Below are positions 56,740-64,000 of a stretch of 64,000 nt of DNA, in pieces; position 1 is the stretch's first letter; every line of letters begins with the position of its first letter. This DNA is from Lycium barbarum. Its lineage: Eukaryota; Streptophyta; Magnoliopsida; Solanales; Solanaceae. The stretch spans positions 9,700,725 to 9,764,724 of the forward strand of contig NC_083344.1 of assembly GCF_019175385.1 (NCBI RefSeq), in the 5' to 3' direction. A program made the translations under genes and the position numbers. The notes under the pieces are model-generated. The model saw nothing but the letters and a program-made list of their open reading frames with translations, was not told the DNA's origin and searched no databases.

Positions 56740-58107
56740 CTAGTGATATGTATTGTGACTTCCACCTAGATAATTCTTCTCACACTTTTCAATCACACAA
56801 TTCCAGATATTCATAGACTTTGATTTAGCACCTAAAGGCATTCCCAAGTAAGTAGTTGGCAATGAACCTACTTCTCCACCCAAAATCCTGGTCAAATCTT
56901 CCATATTATTCACTTCATTGATAGGATACATATGACTCTTTCTCCAGTTAATATGTAAACCAGAAATTCCTTCAAACAGTACCAGAATAGTTCTCAAAAT
57001 CTTTAGTTGATCTTCATCAGCATCACAAAAAATTAAGGTGTCATCTGCATGTTGTAAATGTGTGATTTCCATGTTTTCCTTTAAGTTTGAGCTTGTCGCA
57101 ACCTCGAAGCCTCTGATCCAGTTGTTGGCTCTTGCCACTTTGATCATATTATTCAGGCCCTCCATGGCTAAGACAAACAGTAAAGGAGATAGGTGGTCAC
57201 CTTGCCTCAACCCTCTATGTGCCGGGGAAAAACCTTCAGGTGCACCATTGGTAAGAACTGAGAACCTGACAGTTGATATACAATACTTTATCCACTTGAT
57301 CCATTTTCTTCCAAAACCCATACAAGAAAGCACTTTCAGCAAAAACTCCCAGTTGACATGATCATATGCCTTTTCAATACCCAACTTGCACAAAATTCCT
57401 GGCTTGCCTTGTTTAATTCTTGAATCCACTGCTTCATTGGCAATTAAGATGGCATCCATGATTTGCCTATCTTTAATGAAAGCCATCTGCTGTACATCCA
57501 CTATAACTCTTTTAAGCCTCTTTGTGAGCACCTTAGAGTTCAATTTATAGACACTGCCTATTAGGCTAATGGGTCTAAAGTCTCTCAACTCCTTAGCACC
57601 GGTCTTCTTTGGGATTAAAGCTATGTAAGTAGCATTGAGGCTTTTCTCAAAAATTCCATTAGAGTGGAAATTCTAAAAAGTAGCCATGATATTTGGCTTC
57701 AGTACATCCCAACATTTGATTAAGAAACCCATTGTCTAGCCATCAGGACCTGGGGCTTTGTCCATGGCACATATCTTCAAGCATGACAACACCTCTTGTT
57801 TTTCAAATTCCCCCTCTAGAGCTGCTTTTTGTTCTTCATTAATAGCAGGACAGTTAATTAGGTTGCATGAAGGCCTCCAATCTATAGACTCAGAGTACAA
57901 ATTCTGATAGAAATCAATAATTTCTCCCTTTAGTTTTGTTGGATCCTCCACTATTTCTCCTTGTATCACAAGCTGATCAATGTTGTTGCTTCTCATGTGC
58001 ATTGGCCACTGTATGAAAGAAACTGGTGTTCCTATCCCCTTCTTTAAGCCAAAGAGCCCTAGATCTTTGTCTCCATGGAATTTCTTCATTTTTAAGATGC
58101 TCTTCAT
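56740..58107 (-). pseudogene. LINE linker and reverse transcriptase
   Basis: The linker at 57736-58107 ends MDKAPGPDG, followed by a stop; the RT proper is at 56740-57588. It shows RDFRPISLIGSVYK, then CKLGIEKAYDHVNWEF where the first catalytic Asp (usual KLDIEKAYD) is Gly, then GLRQGDHLSPLLFVLAMEGL and QHADDTLIFCDA (the ADD motif). Loss of the first Asp alone would inactivate the polymerase. Confidence 0.84.
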
Positions 58108-58815
58108 ATTCCATCAACAAAGATGCCTTCATAGATCCTATTAGCATTCTGTTCACCACCACAGCATCTAGTGTAGCCAATTGACTCAGAATCTGAGTCT
58201 TTTGAAATCCCAGGTTTCCTTGGCTAGTTCTGCTCCAATCTTTCAACTTGGCTTTTAAAGCTTTGAACTTACAAGCCAGAATGAAATCTGGTTTGCCTGT
58301 AAAGACAAAGCAGCTCCAGCTCCGCCAATCCCTGATTCTTTCCACAAATCCATCAGTATTCAACCACCAGTTTTCAAATTTGAAATAGGATTTGTTGTGC
58401 TCCCACACTCCACACTGCAATTCAACTGGGAAGTGATCAGATTCCAGTCTTTGCAACAGTGACTGCTTGATATTCCTGAATTTATCATCCCACTCATGTG
58501 AGAATATAATCCTATCAAATCTGGATACTATTCTATAGTTATCACCCTTATACCATGTAAAACACCCTTCCTCCAACTGAGGGTCTACCAATTCCTTGTC
58601 TTCTATGAAGTCTGAGAATTCCTCCATGGCAGGACTTCTTCTTCCACAGTTCATTTTTTCAAAAGGAAATCTAGTAACATTGAAATCTCCACAGACAGCT
58701 CAGGGGCCATCTGTCAAACCCCTTACTGCCCCTAGTTCATCCCACACATTTTCCCTCTCTGTTCTGCAGTTGGGGCATATACTCCAGTTATATGGCACTC
58801 AAAAGTTTGAAAGAG
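57977..58815 (-). pseudogene. LINE endonuclease C-terminal part
   Basis: Reads ITGVYAP, then GDFNVTRFPFEK across a frame break at about 58700, then the 225-codon frame with EEFSDFIEDKELVDPQLEEGCFTW and SRFDRIIFSHEW (the usual SRLDRFLFSxEW). LESDHFPVELQCG carries the catalytic SDH of the apurinic-type endonuclease. This domain nicks target DNA; only its second half is here. Confidence 0.82.
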
Positions 58816-59661
58816 TGCCACAAACTTACAGTTGTAAAGCTGATGACACTGTACCGACTGGACAGTGCAGCAGCACAACTGTACTTTGCTAGTGGACAAC
58901 GCAATGTCTCTTTCATAACAAGACTTGCTGCACCTATATAAGCAACATGATACAAGAAAAAACCTAACACTTTGCAAATCAGAAAATTTCATATATCTCA
59001 AAGTGCAAGCAGCTGCCTCTCAAGGTGCTCACAAGAACAAAACTGCAACAAACAAAAGGACCAGCTCCCAACCACTGAAGATATCTTAAGTCCTTAGGCT
59101 TGTTGAGTCTTTGTCTTTTGTTCTTAACTTGTATTCCTACACGGCGTTCAAGAAGTGTAATAGTAGGACAAATCTACAACCATTCTGAACTTGTTCACTT
59201 GGCTAGAGTTATTCAAGGTGAGTTCTTTGCAATAGAGTTATTGTAAAGGTCTTGTAAGAGAGTTATTGTAAGGGGAAGGGATTAAGAGTTTAATTCCTAG
59301 GTTGCAATAGGTTGTAATCTGAAGTTGCAGATCTACAACCATTCTGAGTTTGTTCACTTGGCTAGAGTTAATCAAGGTGTGTTCTTTGCAATAGAGCTAT
59401 TGTAAAGATCTTGCAATAGAGTTATTGTAAGAGGGAGGGATTAAGAGTTTAATTCCTAGGTTGCAATAGGTTGTAATCTGAAGTTACTCGTTTATAGTGA
59501 AGTTGAGAAAATCCTACTGCTATAGGTCGTGATTTTTAATCCCTTGAGCAATGAGTTTTTCACGTAAATATTTTGTGTTATTTACTTTCCGTTTTACTTA
59601 AGGGAATAGTTAGAGAACCAGGTTCTGCACTCTGTTTGGTGGACTCGTATAATCTAACACA
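58816..59661 (+). repeat. Copia-like (SIRE/Maximus-type) LTR, probably solo or truncated
   Basis: Contains a TATA-like CCTATATAAGC (58936-58946). Downstream, the phrases GAGTTTAATTCCTAGGTTGC and GAGAACCAGGTTCTGC resemble those I associate with Maximus/SIRE LTRs; the end may be TATAATCTAACA at 59661. About 158 bp (from 59169 and again from 59328) are tandemly duplicated. No 5' TG end or target duplication could be set, so the left boundary with the LINE is approximate. Confidence 0.5.
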
Positions 59662-59664
59662 CAG

Positions 59665-59760
59665 TAAGCCAGCAAGCTGATCATTGAGAGAGATAGCATC
59701 CAATTTCACCAGCAACTCACTTACATCTTGAAATTCCCAATCAAATAGGTCCTTCACAGG
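59665..59760 (-). pseudogene. Small LINE ORF2 relic
   Basis: The minus strand reads VKDLFDWEFQDVSELLVKLD in one open stretch. It resembles the region just before zf-RVT in the LINE at 55620 (FNDWEINTLTEFFKKLDEFK). It is too short for more than a tentative call. Confidence 0.35.
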
Positions 59761-59825
59761 ACAAATGAACTTTTCATTGACAATATTATTGTTTTATGAT
59801 AATTTCAATTCCCATTAAGCATCAG

Positions 59826-61310
59826 GTACTCTTGGATCATAGATAAGCTTCCAATGAAGTATATTCTCAAATAATTTGAATATGATGTCGACCATTCATC
59901 TGTAGTATATCCTATCTGGTTCGGACAAGTTTTATTTCAATTTCAGGAAAACCAACATTAGTTAGGGCCAGAAGGATGGAGTATAACAGCCCAGCCCACT
60001 ATTATGTACGCTTTCAGTCTAGGCCCGCACGACTTTAAAACGCGTCGCTAGTTTGTAAGGCCTGCTTACTTGTATACCCAGCATCTCTCTCTGTGTTTTG
60101 TCAATATAGGACTTTCCTCCTAAGCTAGTGTGTCGCATACACCCACTCTTATAAACTCAGCGTCCTCGCTGAGATTTGTCCCACCGCATGGGATTTGCCT
60201 AGACTCAGCATTGAAGTTTACCCCGCCTATCTAGGATTTGCCTAAACCCAATTGAACTTTGCCCCACACTGACAAGGCTGACACAAGAGTAGCTCTGATA
60301 CCATTTATAACAGCCCAACCCACTAGTGATATTGTCCGCTTTCGGCGTAGGTCCGCACGGCTTTAAAATGCGTCGCTAGTGTGTAAGGCTTACTTCCTTA
60401 TTAAAAAAAAGGCTTGCTTACTTATATACTAAACATCTCTCCTATGTTTTGTCAATGTGAACTTTCCTCCTAAGCTAGGGTGTCAGATAACAGCCAAGCC
60501 CACTAATGATATTGTCCGCTTTAGGCCCGCACGATGTTATAACGCGTCACTAGTGTGTAAGGCCTACTTACTAATATACCCAGCATCTCTTCTATGTTTC
60601 ATTGATGTGGACTTTCCTCCTAACCTAAGCTAGAGTGTCACATACACCCACTCTTATGGACTCAGCGTCCTCGTTGAGATTTGCCCGACCGCATGAGATT
60701 TGCTTATATTCAGCACTGAGATTTGCCCCGCCTACTTGAAATTTGCCGAAACTCAGTTGAACTCTGACCCACACTGACAAGGCTGACATAGGAGTGGCTG
60801 CGATACCATCTAAGTGGGTTTGCCCCGTCTAAGTTACATGCAGTTATTGATTCTTAAGAAAATAGAAAATGATAATACCTGAGATAACCAAATAACACTA
60901 AAAATGATATTACTAGAGTTGTAATGTGTACACATAAGGAAACTCACCATTATTATTTTTTAAAATCAGTATGGTACTCTTGGATCATACATAAACCTCG
61001 ACAAATATATTCTAAAATAACTAGAACATTGTGCTGACCATTCATCTATAGTATGTCCTATCAATTTTGAACAAGTTCTATTTCAATTTAAGGAAAATCA
61101 CAAATATTAATACTAAATGGTTCACGGATAGAAGGATGGGTTGAACTTGTCAAAAAGATTGTTCCCAAAACATTTCAAGTTGCATGTAGTTGTTATTTAT
61201 TCACAAAAAAATAGAAAATGATAATACATAAAGATAACTAAATAGCACAGAAAATGATATTCCTAAACTTATAGCGTGTGCACATAAGGGAAGTCACAGT
61301 ATTACTCATA
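59826..61310. repeat. Direct duplication in the 3' flank of the PPR gene
   Basis: 59826-59980 matches 60973-61138 (GGTACTCTTGGATCATA, GACCATTCATCTRTAGTAT, AGAAGGATGG), and 60838-60960 matches 61179-61300 (AATAGAAAATGATAATAC, TGTGCACATAAGG-like). So a non-coding unit of about 0.34 kb is present twice in tandem. The left copy is interrupted by the TRIM, which replaces about 40 bases. Divergence is high, so the duplication is old. Confidence 0.7.
59982..60812 (-). mobile_element. TRIM element array with three LTRs
   Basis: Three related LTRs of about 155-180 bp start ATAACAGCCCA and end GTGTCA on the plus strand: 59982-60136, 60306-60485 and 60487-60640. An internal segment (CCCACTCTTATAAACTCAGC ... 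TGACAAGGCTGACA) follows the first and the third. Each internal segment ends in a primer-site complement (GCTCTGATACCATT at 60294, GCTGCGATACCATC at 60798), showing minus orientation and tRNA-Met priming. The third unit lacks its own 5' LTR. No coding capacity, typical of terminal-repeat retrotransposons in miniature. Confidence 0.75.
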
Positions 61311-61508
61311 TTATGAGTGCAGTAACATCTGATTTCCAAGATAAATAAGAGTGAAAAAAGAATCAAAATATCAAAAGTGATATACCTCCCCTCTGTAAGC
61401 CTGCCTGGAAAGCTCAAGCGATGTACTAATTGCCATTTTTTCAGCTTCCACAATTGCATTGGATATCATTTCATAATGTCAGCCGAAGAAACAAAGCGAA
61501 AGAAATAT

Positions 61509-63305
61509 TCACTTATTATTTTTTGATTGAAGCTCTGGTATCATGTCAAGGACGGAAGGATTCTCACTTATAGCCTTTACTAGTAACTCAGTTGTAGTTG
61601 CATCAAATGAGAAGCCCCTTCTAGTCATTTTCTTCATAAAAGTTTGCATTTCACTAATTTTGCTACACCTGAGAAATCCTTGCACAAACACATTGTAAGT
61701 GACATTGTCCGGAAAACAATCGTTGTCCTCCATTTTTCTTAGCATATCTTTAGCTTCATCTAACAATCCTTCTAGACAAAATCCATTTATCATTGTATTG
61801 TATGTTCTCTTATTTGGAAGCAATCCAATTGAAGAAAGCTCCTCAAAAATAGCACGAGCTTTGTCGACTTTACCATTTTTGCACAATCCATTAATAACAA
61901 CATTGTAAAATTCAATACTAGTCTGTTCTATCTTTCTTTCCAACTTATTAAAAATCGACAAAGCTTCTTCAACAAGACCATACTTAAAATAACCATTGAG
62001 CAATGTGACATGAGTGTATAGATCAGGAATGGGCCCTGCAGACAACATCTCATCATAGATTTTTCTAGCAGATCCAATTCTTCCAACTTCAAACAGACCA
62101 TGCAAAATAGTAGTGTAGATAAAAATATTAGGTTTTAATACCTTTTGAGAAATTTCACGAAACAATTGCATGGCCTCAACTATTTTCTTTTCCTTACAGT
62201 ATCCATTTATTAGTACGTTATAACAAATAATGTTAGGTTCCATATTTTTATCTATCATGATATCAAAAATTCTCCTCGCTCTATCCACTTGACCACGCAA
62301 ACAATATCCATCCATTATCGCATTGTAGGTGATTATATTAGGCTCTATACCTTTTTCAATCATGTGGCTCATTATTTCCTTGGCATCTTCAACTTTTCCT
62401 TCTTTGCATAGTCCGTCAATCACAATGTTGAAGGTGCGCACATTTGGATAAATATTAAGGTTCACCATCTCAGAGAACAAAGTCTTAACTTTTTCCCACT
62501 GGCCAAGTCTACACAAACCATCAATTAATGAATTACAGGTGACTATATTTGGAGGGATGTCTTTCTGCTTCATCTCGTTCAGAAGGTTGATAGCAGCATC
62601 CGAGTTTCCATCTTTGCAAAGAGCATCTATAACAATGCTGTAGTTAAATATGTTGGGCTTAGTGTTTCCTTGTTCCATTAACCGGAGCAAACTTAATGTT
62701 TTTTGTGTATGGCCACTTTTGTTGAGTCCATTCATGACGGTTGCATACATGACTTCATTGGGCTCACAGATATTCTCCCTCACCAATTTTTTGAACAACT
62801 CAACAGCATCTTTGACCTTATTTTCAGCAAATAATCCTCTAATTAGGGTGGAAAAAGTGACAACATTAAACGGAATGCCATTCTTCAAGTAAATGGGTAA
62901 CACAGAAAATGCACAATCAGCACGATTCATCAGGCAGTAACAGTTAATCACACTATTCAAGATGACTCCATTAATTGGAATACCTAATTTCAGCATTTCT
63001 CGAAAAAGAGAAACGACAACAGAGTAATGCTTCATATTGAGAATAGTCTTAAATAATTTAGAGAAGCTGACAAGAGAAGTAAGAGGCAGCATTATGACCA
63101 TTTGATGGAAGAGAGTAACAGCGTCATCTAAAGACTTAACACTCTCAAAATTGGTATTAGCCCCAAGTTTAGCCTTTACTGAAATGGACTTATTAGTATG
63201 GGTTGAAGAATAAAGTCTAATAATTGTAGTTGAAGAAGAAGAAACGGAAATAGGAAAGAAAGAGATAAAGGGAATAATACCAATGTGCAGATAAATTCTC
63301 TTCAT
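61509..63305 (-). CDS. P-class pentatricopeptide repeat protein, Rf-like
   Basis: An intronless frame of 598 codons. Residues 1-45 are rich in Ser, Arg and hydrophobic residues with few acids, fitting a mitochondrial presequence. From about residue 75 to 567 there are some 14 consecutive 35-residue PPR motifs (for example NVRTFNIVIDGLCKEGKVED, NIITYNAIMDGYCLRGQVDR, NKRTYNTMINGFCLEGLLDE), without E, DYW or other C-terminal domains. One motif, at about residue 147, has 36 residues. PPR proteins bind single-stranded organellar RNA, one motif per base. Length, pure P-type composition and presequence resemble restorer-of-fertility-like proteins such as petunia Rf-PPR592, but assignment to that clade is inference. 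The frame is intact. A GA-rich stretch at 63387-63402 lies in the leader or promoter. Confidence 0.9.
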   Translation of the reverse strand: MKRIYLHIGIIPFISFFPISVSSSSTTIIRLYSSTHTNKSISVKAKLGANTNFESVKSLDDAVTLFHQMVIMLPLTSLVSFSKLFKTILNMKHYSVVVSLFREMLKLGIPINGVILNSVINCYCLMNRADCAFSVLPIYLKNGIPFNVVTFSTLIRGLFAENKVKDAVELFKKLVRENICEPNEVMYATVMNGLNKSGHTQKTLSLLRLMEQGNTKPNIFNYSIVIDALCKDGNSDAAINLLNEMKQKDIPPNIVTCNSLIDGLCRLGQWEKVKTLFSEMVNLNIYPNVRTFNIVIDGLCKEGKVEDAKEIMSHMIEKGIEPNIITYNAIMDGYCLRGQVDRARRIFDIMIDKNMEPNIICYNVLINGYCKEKKIVEAMQLFREISQKVLKPNIFIYTTILHGLFEVGRIGSARKIYDEMLSAGPIPDLYTHVTLLNGYFKYGLVEEALSIFNKLERKIEQTSIEFYNVVINGLCKNGKVDKARAIFEELSSIGLLPNKRTYNTMINGFCLEGLLDEAKDMLRKMEDNDCFPDNVTYNVFVQGFLRCSKISEMQTFMKKMTRRGFSFDATTTELLVKAISENPSVLDMIPELQSKNNK

Positions 63306-63493
63306 CTTCCAATGAATTGCTGGAATTGGAGGTGAGAGTGTTGTGCCCTAATTTTGGTCAAAGCTTGTTGGGTATGCACACTGCAGAGAGAGAGAGAGAG
63401 CTCAAATGAAATAATGCCCAATATCATATACTCATTCCGTCCAATGCGAGGGTGAAGATCTATTTGGGAGTCAAACGGCTTGTTTATTCTATC
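63306..63493 (-). promoter_or_regulatory. Upstream region of the PPR gene
   Basis: Probable 5' leader and promoter of the minus-strand PPR gene. A (GA)8 stretch lies at about 63387-63402, which reads CT-rich on the gene strand, common near plant transcription starts. No clear TATA box. A MITE begins about 190 bp from the start codon. Confidence 0.4.
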
Positions 63494-63740
63494 GGGTCGT
63501 TTGGTTTAAGGACTCGTTAGTCCCGAGATTATATATCTCATCTATTGGATTATTTTATATAAAATAATTTCAGTATAAGTGGATTAAGAAGGTATAAGTT
63601 GGGTTATCTCAACATTAATTTTTATACCATATTTGGTACAAGGTATAAATTTATCTCAGCACTAATTTATACTTTATACCAAATATGATATAAAAATTAG
63701 TGTTGGGATAACTCAGCTTATACCTTAAATCAAACTACCC
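63494..63740. mobile_element. Foldback MITE upstream of the PPR gene
   Basis: Terminal inverted repeats GGGTCGTTTGGTTTAAGG (63494-63511) and CCTTAAATCAAACTACCC (63723-63740) match with two differences. Internal arms (AAGGTATAAGTTGGGTTATC near 63589, partner near 63700) also pair, so the 247 bp fold into a long hairpin. GGG-CGTTTGGTT ends are common in plant MITEs of the Tourist or hAT kinds; no clear target duplication fixes the superfamily. Confidence 0.7.
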
Positions 63741-64000
63741 CTCGGATAACTATGAATTTGGTACAATATTGCCCTTTGCGCCTCTATCTAACTAAAAATG
63801 CCCTTGCCTTTAACATTTTGGCTCAAAATTGCACGCTCCACACAATTAAAATTATTTGGCTCAAAATTGCACGCTCCACACCCAATTAAAATTATTTAAT
63901 ACATGACCTTACATGTTTGGCCTAATTTTGGGTCTCATAATAATAATAAAAAAAAAAAAGTGCTCTCTCTCTCTCCACTCACCACGCCACCCAACCTTTG
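63741..64000. other. Intergenic DNA at right edge
   Basis: Contains a tandem duplication of about 38 bp (63818-63855 and 63856-63896; TTGGCTCAAAATTGCACGC theme). It ends in an A-run and a (CT)n stretch at 63963-63975 that may be the leader of a gene beginning beyond the window. No coding region seen. Confidence 0.5.

Larger units (their letters stand above)
55620..58815 (-). mobile_element. L1-type LINE, 5'-truncated and inactive
   Basis: The minus strand carries ORF2 in order: end of endonuclease, linker, reverse transcriptase, and zinc-binding zf-RVT domain. ORF1 and the start of the endonuclease are absent; homology begins around FECHITGVYAP (58800). Truncation at the 5' end is normal for target-primed insertion. 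The frame is broken by several stops and shifts. Confidence 0.85.

Noticed and set aside
59982..60812. Whether the repeated GC-richer block with GGCCCGCACG is rDNA, tRNA or a Cassandra-type element with a 5S promoter
   Set aside because: No 5S rRNA internal promoter or tRNA A/B boxes were found. LTR-like ends and GATACCA primer-site complements fit an ordinary TRIM.

Overview
The window is nuclear DNA of a flowering plant, most likely a member of the Solanaceae. The evidence is an intact plant berberine-bridge-type oxidase, a P-class pentatricopeptide (PPR) gene, plant Ty3/gypsy lineages (Athila and Tekay chromovirus), plant L1-type LINEs, and a 3' module ending in a (TTG)n tail that looks like the Solanaceae TS-type SINE. 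There is no sign of bacterial, organellar or viral genomic DNA. Only two genes look intact: the BBE-like oxidase (15017-16672, +) and the PPR gene (61509-63305, -). Nearly everything else is transposon or duplicated intergenic DNA.

Layout. 1-6846: an Athila-type retrotransposon on the minus strand, cut by the left window edge, with its 5' LTR at 5476-6846. It is inserted in an older Tekay-like fragment (6847-8034). 8035-12926: duplicon copy A, made of a 274-bp gypsy LTR tail, a spacer called X here, the last 72 bp of a BBE gene, and a downstream block called Y. Y contains a foldback MITE and a second MITE with TTAA flanks. 12967-13760: a probable Helitron remnant. 15017-16672: the intact BBE-like gene, followed by Y copy B (to 21346). 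22996-47395: a chromovirus and a tandem second copy of it. The second copy is interrupted by a solo LTR (39575-43561), which itself contains another solo LTR (40148-41660). 47396-53978: X plus BBE tail plus Y, copy C. 54505-60812: LINE relics on both strands, a SINE tail, a copia-like LTR, and a TRIM with three LTRs. 61509-63305: the PPR gene. 63494-63740: a MITE.

History inferred from the sequence. One Tekay-type element inserted at the left edge of X (flanks GGTGA/GGTAA). A segment from inside its 5' LTR to 198 bp into X was then tandemly duplicated with a TTGA microhomology join. This explains why 5' LTRs resemble each other more than they resemble the 3' LTR of the same element. The BBE 3' end with its downstream DNA exists three times. 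Copies A and B, which flank the intact gene as direct repeats, appear identical over about 1.3 kb although copy A otherwise groups with copy C; this is a gene-conversion signature.

The most unusual regulatory signal is a cluster of short CpG-centred palindromes placed about 40-55 bp upstream of the TATA box in three minus-strand LTRs. Two of these LTRs belong to different gypsy lineages yet share an ACGGNCCGT core. A weaker GC-rich palindrome module sits at a similar place in the plus-strand chromovirus LTRs.

All comparisons were made by eye without alignment or database tools. Boundaries are usually good to a few bases where a target-site duplication or shared junction is stated, and to tens of bases elsewhere.
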